From Temperatibacter marinus (GTDB taxonomy: Bacteria > Pseudomonadota > Alphaproteobacteria > Sphingomonadales > Kordiimonadaceae), in NCBI RefSeq assembly GCF_031598375.1, contig NZ_CP123872.1:744001-808000 (forward strand): a stretch of 64,000 nucleotides of DNA. The letters run 5' to 3'. Of this stretch, positions 26,831-35,176 are shown in pieces (within the stretch, counting starts at the first letter, position 1; every line of letters begins with the position of its first letter). A model generated the notes under the pieces. It saw only the letters and a program-made list of their open reading frames with translations. It was not told the origin of the DNA and searched no databases. A program made the translations under genes and the position numbers.

Positions 26831-29800
26831 CTATGCAGCTTTTTTTTGCTCATAAGAAGCTGCGATAAAAGCTTCAAGAAGCATTGGTTTTTTTTGTTCA
26901 AAGTCTTTTAACGCGGTTTCAAACACAGGTCCATAGCCTCTTACGTCTAAATAAGATTCAAGCAATAAAATTGCTTCAGACTGATTATTTTCGTTCAATT
27001 TTTCAGCCACAAGCCCCATAATCTCTGTCACATCTTGAAGGCATTGTCTTTGCAGCCGTCTCTCATGAGAATAACCAAACACATCCAGCGGGGTATTTCT
27101 CAAAAATTTGAATCGACGAATCACGCTTAATGTTGCTTTCATCCAGCCTCCAAATTTACGTTTCTTCGGTCTGCCACTGGCATCTTTCGCCCATCCAAAA
27201 ATAGGAGGAGCCATGTGATATTTTACAGAGAAATTTCCTTCAAATGTATTTCGAAGATCTTTTTCAAAAGAACCATCAGTATAAAGACGGGCCACTTCAT
27301 ATTCATCTTTTATGGCCATAGCTTTAAACAATGCTTTGGCCGCCACCTCAGAAACAAGCTTCTCATCGCTGATCGATTTTTCCGCCTGCATAAGCGGCTT
27401 AAGTGTTTCAGAGTAAAGAGTCGCATAGGCATCATTTTGATAGGCCGCAAGGAAAGCTTGATGATGATCTTTGAGAGCCTCAAAACTTCTGTCCATTTTT
27501 TCAACAGGGCGTGCATGTCCATTCACATAGTCAGGGTTTTCCGCTGCGAGACGGCCCCAGTTAAAGGCGGCTTTATTCTTAGAAACAGCGACACCGTTCA
27601 GCTCAACAGCCCGCATAATGGCGTCATAAGACAAAGGCACGAGACCAAGTTGCCAAGCATAACCAGCCATCAACATATTGGAGAAAACGCTATCACCCAT
27701 GAGTTGCTTAGCAAGATGCGTGGCGTGGATTACATTTAAATTTTCCTTGCCCACTGCATTGGCAAGTGTAATCGTTCTGAGAGACACATCCATATCTGCA
27801 TCACGGTTCATCACATAATCGCCTGTAGGAATTTCTTCATCATTCAAAGTGATCCGTGTGCTACCAGTCCCCAGTACTTTCATGGCAGCAGGGCCTGTGG
27901 CAACAACCATGTCACATGCAATCATGGCATCCGCTTGCCCCGTTTCTATCCGCACCTGATTTAGGCTGTCTGGGGAGGAAGAAAAACGAACAAAAGAAAG
28001 GACAGTTCCGCCTTTTTGGGCAAAGCCCATAAAGTCTAGGACGCTTGCCCCTTTTCCTTCAAGATGGCCTGCCATGGTCATAATCGCACCAATGGTAACA
28101 ACGCCGGTACCACCAACACCACCGACGAGCAAATCATATGATCCGTCGATCGCAGGAAGGGTCGGCAGGGGAAGGTTAGCTACAGAGATGTCAAAATCAT
28201 CAATTTTTGCCGCAGTGGGTTTTCTTAGCGCCCCACCTTCTACCGTAACAAAGCTTGGACAGAAACCATCCACGCAAGAGAAGTCCTTATTGCAATTATG
28301 CTGATCAATTTGACGCTTACGGCCATTCATGGTTTCTTTGGGCACAATTGACAAGCAGTTGGATTGCACAGAACAATCACCGCACCCTTCGCAAACACTG
28401 CTATTAATGAAAGCACGCTTTGCAGGATCTGGATAGGTTCCCCGTTTTCTGCGACGTCTTTTTTCTGCTGCACAGGTTTGATCGTAAATGATTACCGATA
28501 CACCTTCGATTTCTCTGTATTCACGTTGCAAGCGATCCAATTCATCGCGGTAGAGCACTCGCACACCATCAGGCAATGTGACTGAATTATAACGCTCAGG
28601 CTCATCGGATAAAATCGTAATAGGCTCAACACCCTCTGCCCGTACCTGGTGAGCAATCTGAGGCACTGAGATGGGCCCATCTACAGGTTGCCCCCCCGTC
28701 ATGGCAACAGCATCATTGAATAAAATCTTATACGTAATATTTGTCTCAGCTGCTTTGGCTTGACGGATCGCCATATAACCTGAGTGAAAATATGTTCCCT
28801 CACCAAGATTCTGGAAAATATGACCGTTGCCAGTAAATTTACTCCGGCCAACCCAGTTAATTCCTTCTCCGCCCATTTGGATCAAACTTTCCGTATCTCG
28901 ATCCATCCAGCTTGCCATAAAGTGACAGCCAATACCTGCAAGGGCTTTACTACCCTCGGGAACTTTCGTTGATCGATTGTGCGGACAGCCTGAGCAAAAA
29001 TAGGGCAATCGGGAAACATTGGTCACAGGATTTTCTCTTGTTTGTAATGTCTCAAGAGATTCCGCAACCTCAACCAAATCAAGCTTAAGAGTCTCTTTCA
29101 CTCTATGGGCAACTGCTTTTGCCACCATTTTGGGGCTTAATTCCCCAACCCATGGGAGTAATGACTGACCATGGCCATCTTCTTTACCATGTACGCGGGG
29201 TTGAGGGGCTGTTTTATTGGAGAAGCAATATTCTTTAATCTCGCTTTCAATGATGCCGCGTTTTTCCTCTACAACGAGGATTTCATCTTTGCCTTCCATG
29301 AAAGCAGTTAGGCCGTTCATCTCAAGTGGCCACGTCATACCTACTTTATATATATCAATGCCTACGTCGCGACATTTCTCTTCTGTCAAGCCAAGTAACC
29401 GCAGCGCTTCCATCAGGTCTAAATGCCCTTTTCCTGTTGTAACGATTCCGAAACGTGCTTTGCTATTATTATAAATACAGCGATCGATTGGATTAGCACG
29501 CACAAATGCTAAGACAGCTTCTTTTTTCACAACCATACGGTTTTCAATTTGTGGCCCTGGTAAGTCGGGCCAGCGATAGTGAAGCCCCATCTCTGGTACA
29601 TCATAATCAGGAGGGGTGATAAAAGTCGGCAACGCGCCAATTTCGATAGAAGCAGCCCCTTCGACAGTTTCGCTGATCGCCTTAAACCCAACCCACATGC
29701 CGGAAAACCTCGAGAGGGCATATCCATAAAGGCCAAATTCGATATATTCACTGATACTCGCAGGATTGAGCGTTGGCATAAACCAATCCATAAAGGCTAC

Positions 29801-30286
29801 ATCTGATTGATGAGCCATCGAAGACGATACACACCCATGGTCATCCCCTGCGACAACCAACACGCCGCCATTTTCACTCGACCCGTAGGCATTGCCATGT
29901 TTGAGGGCATCCCCCGCGCGATCAACTCCAGGGCCTTTTCCGTACCACATGGCATAGACCCCATCGACCGTTTTATCCGGGTCTGTTTCCACTTGCTGTG
30001 ATCCTAGGACAGCCGTGGCCGCCAAATCCTCATTTATGGCAGGTAAAAATTCAACGTCAGCTGCCTTGAGATGTTTCTTTGCTCGCCATAATTCCTGATC
30101 GACCGCGCCAAGAGGGGATCCTCGATAGCCAGAGACAAAACCTGCACTTTTGACATTGTCCCGCTTATCCATTGCCGATTGCATCAATAAAATGCGTACC
30201 AATGCTTGTGTGCCTGTTATGTATACTCGACCTTTTTCGCGGTCATATCGGTCTAAAAGTTCATATCCAGAATCAAGAGGGGCCAT
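26831..30286 (-). CDS. Indolepyruvate ferredoxin oxidoreductase (fused alpha/beta)
   Basis: An 1151-residue fused 2-oxoacid:ferredoxin oxidoreductase. N-terminal TPP-dependent domains include a CSGCPHNRSTKVPEG motif near residue 434; a ferredoxin-like [4Fe-4S] motif (CEGCGDCSVQSNC) is near 632; the gamma-type domain begins near 719 (YDLLVGGVGGTGVVT). It decarboxylates aryl-pyruvates such as indolepyruvate or phenylpyruvate to aryl-acetyl-CoA, reducing ferredoxin. Fused versions of about this length occur in many aerobic proteobacteria. The aminotransferase downstream and divergent Lrp regulator fit aromatic amino acid breakdown. Confidence 0.93.
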   Translation of the reverse strand: MAPLDSGYELLDRYDREKGRVYITGTQALVRILLMQSAMDKRDNVKSAGFVSGYRGSPLGAVDQELWRAKKHLKAADVEFLPAINEDLAATAVLGSQQVETDPDKTVDGVYAMWYGKGPGVDRAGDALKHGNAYGSSENGGVLVVAGDDHGCVSSSMAHQSDVAFMDWFMPTLNPASISEYIEFGLYGYALSRFSGMWVGFKAISETVEGAASIEIGALPTFITPPDYDVPEMGLHYRWPDLPGPQIENRMVVKKEAVLAFVRANPIDRCIYNNSKARFGIVTTGKGHLDLMEALRLLGLTEEKCRDVGIDIYKVGMTWPLEMNGLTAFMEGKDEILVVEEKRGIIESEIKEYCFSNKTAPQPRVHGKEDGHGQSLLPWVGELSPKMVAKAVAHRVKETLKLDLVEVAESLETLQTRENPVTNVSRLPYFCSGCPHNRSTKVPEGSKALAGIGCHFMASWMDRDTESLIQMGGEGINWVGRSKFTGNGHIFQNLGEGTYFHSGYMAIRQAKAAETNITYKILFNDAVAMTGGQPVDGPISVPQIAHQVRAEGVEPITILSDEPERYNSVTLPDGVRVLYRDELDRLQREYREIEGVSVIIYDQTCAAEKRRRRKRGTYPDPAKRAFINSSVCEGCGDCSVQSNCLSIVPKETMNGRKRQIDQHNCNKDFSCVDGFCPSFVTVEGGALRKPTAAKIDDFDISVANLPLPTLPAIDGSYDLLVGGVGGTGVVTIGAIMTMAGHLEGKGASVLDFMGFAQKGGTVLSFVRFSSSPDSLNQVRIETGQADAMIACDMVVATGPAAMKVLGTGSTRITLNDEEIPTGDYVMNRDADMDVSLRTITLANAVGKENLNVIHATHLAKQLMGDSVFSNMLMAGYAWQLGLVPLSYDAIMRAVELNGVAVSKNKAAFNWGRLAAENPDYVNGHARPVEKMDRSFEALKDHHQAFLAAYQNDAYATLYSETLKPLMQAEKSISDEKLVSEVAAKALFKAMAIKDEYEVARLYTDGSFEKDLRNTFEGNFSVKYHMAPPIFGWAKDASGRPKKRKFGGWMKATLSVIRRFKFLRNTPLDVFGYSHERRLQRQCLQDVTEIMGLVAEKLNENNQSEAILLLESYLDVRGYGPVFETALKDFEQKKPMLLEAFIAASYEQKKAA

Positions 30287-30369
30287 GAAATATTCTCCTA
30301 TTATATGTGAGTATTTTACAGCACATACCCTGAATTATGTGATCAAAATTAGGTGTTTTTTTGCACGAG

Positions 30370-30386
30370 TTGAATTTTATATTCAA
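30370..30386. promoter_or_regulatory. Palindromic operator candidate for Lrp regulator
   Basis: The palindrome TTGAAT-TTTAT-ATTCAA overlaps the -35 of the lrp promoter and lies in the 130-nt divergent region before the oxidoreductase gene. AsnC/Lrp proteins bind AT-rich palindromes of about this size, so it may serve autoregulation and control of the catabolic genes. Confidence 0.5.
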
Positions 30387-30410
30387 ATTTATCAAATAAC
30401 AGTGTATAAT
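30382..30410 (+). promoter_or_regulatory. Promoter of lrp-like gene, probably leaderless transcript
   Basis: TTCAAA (30382-30387), a 17-nt spacer and a consensus TATAAT (30405-30410). The ATG begins at 30417, only 6 nt after the -10, so transcription should start at or next to the A of the ATG. Confidence 0.6.
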
Positions 30411-30416
30411 ATATTC

Positions 30417-30860
30417 ATGATATCCTTAGATCAAAAAGACAAAGATATTCTCGACCTAATCATCGAGGATAGCAAATTATCGCATCAGCAAATTGCTGAA
30501 AAAATAAACAGTTCCCAAGCCTCAGTTTGGCGCCGCATAAAAGCTTTGGAAGATATGGAAGTAATCACGGGGTATGGCGCAAAGGTTAACCATGAGAAGC
30601 TGGGCTTTGAAATGGTTGCTTTTGCCATGATTACCTTGAATAGACATAGTCGAGATACAGTAGGAAAATTTGAGACGGCCATGCAAATGTCTAAAGCTGT
30701 ATTGGAGTGTCATTCCATCACTGGCCAAGCGGATTATATTTTAAAAATTCAAGCCCATACTATTCGGCAATATGAATTCTTTCTCAATGATGAATTATTT
30801 CGGACACCGGGGGTCGAGCATGTTCAAACAAGCATCTCTCTCAGGCCCGTAAAATCATGA
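30417..30860 (+). CDS. Lrp/AsnC family transcriptional regulator
   Basis: A 147-residue regulator with an N-terminal helix-turn-helix (LDQKDKDILDLIIEDSKLSHQQIAEKINSSQASVWRRIKALE across its helices) and a C-terminal RAM/AsnC ligand-binding domain (ECHSITGQADYILKI). It starts at the ATG at 30417; longer readings run back into the divergent gene and lack similarity. It is divergent from the indolepyruvate oxidoreductase, so it probably controls that operon in response to an amino acid. The transcript appears leaderless. It overlaps the thermonuclease-like gene by 4 nt (ATGA). Confidence 0.9.
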   Translation: MISLDQKDKDILDLIIEDSKLSHQQIAEKINSSQASVWRRIKALEDMEVITGYGAKVNHEKLGFEMVAFAMITLNRHSRDTVGKFETAMQMSKAVLECHSITGQADYILKIQAHTIRQYEFFLNDELFRTPGVEHVQTSISLRPVKS

Positions 30861-31693
30861 AGCTACTTACCGTATTCTCACTTTTTTCATTCTCCATTTT
30901 ACATATCACCCAAGCGAATCTGCCGCCGCTTGCGGATCGATTGACACGATGTGGAACAGGGACCGCAGCGAAGGCCATTTCTGGTGATCGGTTTATATTG
31001 AAATCTGGTGAGTCTATAAAACTGGCTGCTATCAAAGCCCCAATGCTTTTTTACAAAGATGTCGGTACAGTGGATCGAGATCGGAGTTGGCCCTATGCTG
31101 TTGCTGCTAGACATGCCCTCGATCGTCTCATCAAAAATAAGGCGCTCATTTTTTACTGTGAAGGGCGTCGCAAAGATTATCAAGGTCGACTGGTGGTCTA
31201 TCCAGCACTAAGAGATGCCCCGAATGATCTCCTCAATCACACGATGGTTCAACAGGGTTTTGCATGGACTTACCCCTACTCGGGACAAAAAAAGGCAGCC
31301 TTCTATTTTTATAAAGTTGAAGAAACTGCCCGCAAAAACCAACGTGGACTATGGAACCACAAACCATACCGTCCTAAAGCTGCCTCACAGGTGCAAACTA
31401 TTCCCTATCACTCTTTTGAAACAATCATTGGTGTTGTTCACAAGAGTGCCCGTCGGGGGCCTTATGTTTATTTGAATTTTTCTGAGCAAATTTACGAAGA
31501 TTTCACCCTTAAAGTTCCTATCAACTTTATACCTCATTATTTCAATACTGATAGGCTTACTTCAAACCCAAACAAGGATTACTTTAAAGGGATTAAAATC
31601 ATGGTCAGAGGATGGACTGAGAAAAAAGGCGGTCCCTTGATTACTGTTGATCAGAAGGACCGCCTTATCATACTTTCAAGGCAGAAAATCTAG
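30857..31693 (+). CDS. Thermonuclease (SNase-like) family protein, exported
   Basis: A 278-residue protein with a signal peptide (ending ITQANLPP) and a staphylococcal-nuclease-like domain at about 40-165 (GDRFILKSGESIKLAAIKAP, YCEGRRKDYQGRLVVYPAL, FAWTYPYSGQ, ENPxxxRGLW-like KNQRGLWNH). The usual catalytic Arg-Glu-Arg pattern is not fully obvious, so nuclease activity is uncertain. The C-terminal 110 residues are less familiar. It is translationally coupled to the lrp gene. Its TAG stop shares the palindrome CTAG with the stop of the convergent sigma factor gene. Confidence 0.78.
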   Translation: MKLLTVFSLFSFSILHITQANLPPLADRLTRCGTGTAAKAISGDRFILKSGESIKLAAIKAPMLFYKDVGTVDRDRSWPYAVAARHALDRLIKNKALIFYCEGRRKDYQGRLVVYPALRDAPNDLLNHTMVQQGFAWTYPYSGQKKAAFYFYKVEETARKNQRGLWNHKPYRPKAASQVQTIPYHSFETIIGVVHKSARRGPYVYLNFSEQIYEDFTLKVPINFIPHYFNTDRLTSNPNKDYFKGIKIMVRGWTEKKGGPLITVDQKDRLIILSRQKI

Positions 31694-32658
31694 GTGCCGA
31701 GCAAGCCTGCTTTGTAGGGGTCTCCGATGATTGACATCATCCGAATTTTAAGCTTCTTCATCGCTTGAGCTTCAATTTGCCGCACTCGCTCTTTTGAAAT
31801 GCCGAGCCGCCCTCCTAAAGAAGCCAACGTAACCGTCTCACCAGACAGTTGACGCTCTGATACAATCATCACTTCACGGTCTGTAAGACTGCTCATCGCT
31901 TTTTGGATGATCGCTTTTGTTTTTGCTGTATCAACAGCGTGCTGCACGGTTTGGTCTGGCGTGGGATCCATGCTTTCAAGCGTATCTTGCCATGAAAATC
32001 CTTCTCCTTCACCTATGGGTGCATTCAACGATCTATCAACCCCAGACAGACGCCCTTCCATCAATTCAACGTCCTTGGTGCGAACTCCCATTTCTTCTGC
32101 AAGCTTCTGACGGTTACCCTGCGAGAGGGGTCCCTCACTCAACCCATCAATTTGCGCCTTCACGCGCTTGAAATTAAAAAATAGAGATTTATGAGCAGCT
32201 GTTGTTCCGGTTCTCACGATTGACCAATTTCTCAAAATGAAATCTTGAATAGAGGCCTTAATCCACCAACTGGCATAGGTTGAAAAGCGCACTTCTCTAT
32301 CGGGGTCAAACCTGTTGGCTGCCTGCATAAGGCCGACATTCCCCTCTTGGATGAGATCGTTCAGTGGAAGACCATAGACTTTAAAACGGCTTGCTATAGA
32401 AATAGCAAGTCTCATATACGGACGGATGAACATATCCAGCGCTTTTTTATCTTGATGATCTCTCCACTTCACAGCCAGTTCATATTCTTCTTCACGTTCA
32501 AGAAGCTTTTCGCGCATGGCTTTTTGAATTTGCTTGCGATCTAAATCGACTGGGCCATCGTTTTTTGGCGGCGCGGATTGAACCTCAAAAGGCGGGACTC
32601 TTGGTGAACTGTTTTCGCACTCTCCTTCCAGAGGTTGCCGCAGCTGTCCATCAGGCAT
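31690..32658 (-). CDS. RpoH-family (sigma-32) RNA polymerase sigma factor
   Basis: A 322-residue group sigma-70 factor. Region 2 reads LNDLIQEGNVGLMQAANRFDPDREVRFSTYASWWIKASIQDFILRNW in successive helices. It is followed by an RpoH-box-like HKSLFFNFKRVK and a region 4.2 helix-turn-helix (LASLGGRLGISKERVRQIEAQAMKKL). Together these place it in the RpoH family. It has an N-terminal extension of about 35 residues rich in Pro, Glu and Ser. Start is the ATG at 32658 with AGGAG 7 nt before; an upstream ATG at 32685 lacks such a site. It may be a second RpoH paralogue, as alphaproteobacteria often have two. Confidence 0.85.
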   Translation of the reverse strand: MPDGQLRQPLEGECENSSPRVPPFEVQSAPPKNDGPVDLDRKQIQKAMREKLLEREEEYELAVKWRDHQDKKALDMFIRPYMRLAISIASRFKVYGLPLNDLIQEGNVGLMQAANRFDPDREVRFSTYASWWIKASIQDFILRNWSIVRTGTTAAHKSLFFNFKRVKAQIDGLSEGPLSQGNRQKLAEEMGVRTKDVELMEGRLSGVDRSLNAPIGEGEGFSWQDTLESMDPTPDQTVQHAVDTAKTKAIIQKAMSSLTDREVMIVSERQLSGETVTLASLGGRLGISKERVRQIEAQAMKKLKIRMMSIIGDPYKAGLLGT

Positions 32659-32761
32659 AAATGATCTCCTCTTCCTTCTTACCATAGTCTCTACGGTCAG
32701 AATTTCTTCTTAGATCATATTATGAGTAAATTAGTCTTATTTAAAATCACAACTTTGTCAG

Positions 32762-32787
32762 ATCGATTTTAATCGATTAAATCGATT
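32762..32787. repeat. Three ATCGATT repeats upstream of the sigma factor gene
   Basis: ATCGATT occurs at 32762, 32772 and 32781, close to one helical turn apart. The cluster is about 105-125 nt upstream of the sigma factor start and just after the stop of the thioredoxin-like gene. In-phase repeats could be a regulator site, but nothing else supports this. Confidence 0.3.
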
Positions 32788-32792
32788 AATGT

Positions 32793-33572
32793 TTATTCAT
32801 TCCAACTAAAGCCCTCATAGGTGGGTAAGATTAATTCCTTTTCAGGATCCTGCAGAAGCTGCGTCTTTAATCGCTTTAAGTCCTTCGCAAGTGTTGACCT
32901 GAATTTTGCCAATTCGTTCCATTCCTCATTAAAAGACTCTGGGGCTTTCCCTTGTTTATAAGCTTTGAGTTGAGGGCCTACGTGACGAAATCCCTTCAAC
33001 ACTCTTTTAGCCATTTGCTCTTCAAATAATTTCAATCTAGCAAGAGCCGCTTTATTGATAGGTGGCCTTTCCGAGACTGAGGAGCTCGCTGTGGCATGCT
33101 CAGTGAAATAATGAACTGTTTCCTCCAAATCAATAGCGTAAGCATTCCGCCATTTGTGAAGGGTAGATTTATTCACTACTTCATGGGAAGACGGATCGAT
33201 AATCATAACTGTCGGAGTGCCTAAAATTACAGGCAACCCAAAGCGAGGCGAGACATCTAAGGCTTGATCATAATATCCGACACTTGTGTAGTGAATGATA
33301 TAATGCTCATCCAACAAAGGTTTCATCTCAGCCGTAGACAACTTTCGTGCCATGCTACGACTATCGTGACACCAATTGGCCCCAATAACCAAAATTAATC
33401 TTTTCTTCTCCTCCAAAGCTTTTGAGAGGGCTTTGTTGACATCCGCATGAGGTTCTAAACTTTCTTTGTATAATTCGAAGTCCTTATCTTCTGCCCAAGC
33501 GCTACAAGCGCCACAAGCACTGAGAGACAAGAAACCAACAACGAAAACTAATAAATATTTATACGGCATCAT
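32793..33572 (-). CDS. Exported thioredoxin-like protein with CxxS active site
   Basis: A 259-residue protein. The N-terminal signal sequence has a possible lipobox (LSAC, Cys20) and an alternative signal-peptidase I site (AWA/ED). A thioredoxin-like fold follows (RLILVIGANWCHDS, GTPTVMIIDP). The active site reads Cys68-His-Asp-Ser71, so only one redox Cys is present. I recall this WCHDS form from related alphaproteobacterial proteins, so it is probably family-typical. That suggests mixed-disulfide or chaperone-like chemistry, not disulfide exchange. A charged helical C-terminal half of unknown role follows. It lies 13 nt after the serine-hydrolase-like gene. Confidence 0.75.
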   Translation of the reverse strand: MMPYKYLLVFVVGFLSLSACGACSAWAEDKDFELYKESLEPHADVNKALSKALEEKKRLILVIGANWCHDSRSMARKLSTAEMKPLLDEHYIIHYTSVGYYDQALDVSPRFGLPVILGTPTVMIIDPSSHEVVNKSTLHKWRNAYAIDLEETVHYFTEHATASSSVSERPPINKAALARLKLFEEQMAKRVLKGFRHVGPQLKAYKQGKAPESFNEEWNELAKFRSTLAKDLKRLKTQLLQDPEKELILPTYEGFSWNE

Positions 33573-33585
33573 AGGACTCACTATA

Positions 33586-35079
33586 TTATTTTTCAGCACT
33601 AATCACCCAGGTAACATTCCCGGCGAGCGTTAAAGCCCCTTTTAAACCATTTTCACGGTTTTTAAAGGGTATTTGATATAAACCAAGAGGGGTAACCACT
33701 GCAAAGGTGTGCCCATTTTCATCGTGAGACAATCTCAATAACTTGAGCTGATCGGGCAGCGGTGCGCCCTTAGAGATGAAACGCGCCCTAAATTGCCCTG
33801 GCGTCTCAATCAAGCCAGTGCACCGTGCCCCCTCATCAACAATTGTCATCTGACCTTTGGTGAATTCTGCACCAAAATTGCCCCGATACTCATAAACACC
33901 GACAGGACAATCTTGAGGAAAGTTATAGTCTTCTTTCACAAATAAACGCATCGGCTCAACTAAGGTTTCACTGGTATGACGAGCGTCCAAATCTGCTCGG
34001 GCATTCGCAGCATAAGCAACATGAAGGCCATATCGGGGATAACTTAAATAAGCAGATGTCGATCCTATGGTCTTTCCGTCCATATGAAAGAAGAGGTCGT
34101 TATCACGTGTACGCGACAAGCGCCAAGCAAGAGCAGGGTCAAAGTCCAAATTCTGGCGCGCCTTGTCCGAAAAAGGCACCGCTTTCAACATTTTGATCCA
34201 TTCCACGGGATCTAAGATGAGTCCAGACCAATAACTGGCAAGTAATTTAACGACAGAGGCAGGTGTTCCATTAATTCCAGCTGCAGGCTTAACATAACTA
34301 AAGTCTCTTTCAGCTGCCACTTCTGCTGTTTCTTCAAACCGATTATAAAATTTAGTCTCGCTATCCGGCCTATTTCCAGCATTATCAAAGTGGAGATCGT
34401 TGATCAGCAAAGGTGATAAAATTGCTGCGTTCAAAAAAGAATCATATGACTGGCCTGTGACATTTTCTATAACAAGGCCCAACAAAACATAGCCATATGA
34501 AGAGTAGACATAGCGGGAGCCAGGGTTAGACAACAGAGGTCTCACAGAGAACTGTTTTAAAGCTTCTCTCAATGTTTTAATATGTTTTTGACCGCGATTA
34601 TAATCATTAAAATCAAAGTGAGTAATGCCTCCAGTATGGGACAGTAACTGTCTGATGGTAACTGCCCCTCTCTTTTGCGGAAACTCAGGGACATATTTGC
34701 GCACATCGGCATCCAGATCAACGCGTCCTTCGCTCACCAGCTTCATAATGGCACTGGCTGTAAAGAGAGTGCCGACTTCGCCTAAGCGAAACCGAGTGCT
34801 TGGCAAAACAGGTTTTTCACCGCTAATATCCGAGAGACCAAACCCTTTTTCGAGAAGAATATTTGATCCATAACCAATGGCTAGGCTTACCCCGGGTATC
34901 CCAGAGGCAGCATGAAATTCATTCATCAACCAAGTTATGTCTTCTTGCGTTTGCAACAGACGGGCATTGCGATCTACCTCTTGAGACAGAAGTGCATTTG
35001 TCCCCATAAGGGCCACAATGCCTACCGCCGTGAAAGTGGTGACAGCCTTTGTAAAAGTCTTGTGCAAATGTTTGATCAT
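33586..35079 (-). CDS. Class C beta-lactamase-fold protein lacking catalytic residues
   Basis: A 497-residue exported protein with an N-terminal hydrophobic signal (AVTTFTAVGIVALMGTNALL). It has the serine-hydrolase/penicillin-binding-protein fold: GVSLAIGYG, LLSHTGGI, PGSRYVYSSYGYVLLGLVIE. Where active members have Ser-x-x-Lys (GSxSK), this protein has Gly-Glu101-Val-Gly-Thr104, so both Ser and Lys are lost. The Tyr-x-Asn motif is YSS. It is probably a binding or regulatory pseudoenzyme. A C-terminal beta-rich region of about 120 residues follows. Start ATG at 35079 with GAGGG upstream. Confidence 0.8.
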   Translation of the reverse strand: MIKHLHKTFTKAVTTFTAVGIVALMGTNALLSQEVDRNARLLQTQEDITWLMNEFHAASGIPGVSLAIGYGSNILLEKGFGLSDISGEKPVLPSTRFRLGEVGTLFTASAIMKLVSEGRVDLDADVRKYVPEFPQKRGAVTIRQLLSHTGGITHFDFNDYNRGQKHIKTLREALKQFSVRPLLSNPGSRYVYSSYGYVLLGLVIENVTGQSYDSFLNAAILSPLLINDLHFDNAGNRPDSETKFYNRFEETAEVAAERDFSYVKPAAGINGTPASVVKLLASYWSGLILDPVEWIKMLKAVPFSDKARQNLDFDPALAWRLSRTRDNDLFFHMDGKTIGSTSAYLSYPRYGLHVAYAANARADLDARHTSETLVEPMRLFVKEDYNFPQDCPVGVYEYRGNFGAEFTKGQMTIVDEGARCTGLIETPGQFRARFISKGAPLPDQLKLLRLSHDENGHTFAVVTPLGLYQIPFKNRENGLKGALTLAGNVTWVISAEK

Positions 35080-35126
35080 AATTTTCGCCCTCAACGCATG
35101 CTAAATTTACCCCAGCATGATTGCAA

Positions 35127-35152
35127 CAAAAAAGGGCGTCAACATGACGCCC
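35127..35152 (-). terminator. Rho-independent terminator of glutathione peroxidase gene
   Basis: A perfect 8-bp stem GGGCGTCA / TGACGCCC with a 3-nt loop is followed on the minus strand by TTTTTT. It separates the peroxidase transcript from the serine-hydrolase-like gene. Confidence 0.88.
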
Positions 35153-35176
35153 TGATTTCTTTGATGCTTCTTAGCA

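Noticed and set aside
32762-32787. ATCGATT triple repeat as a CRISPR array
   Set aside because: The repeat is too short, has 2-3 nt spacing, and there are no cas genes.
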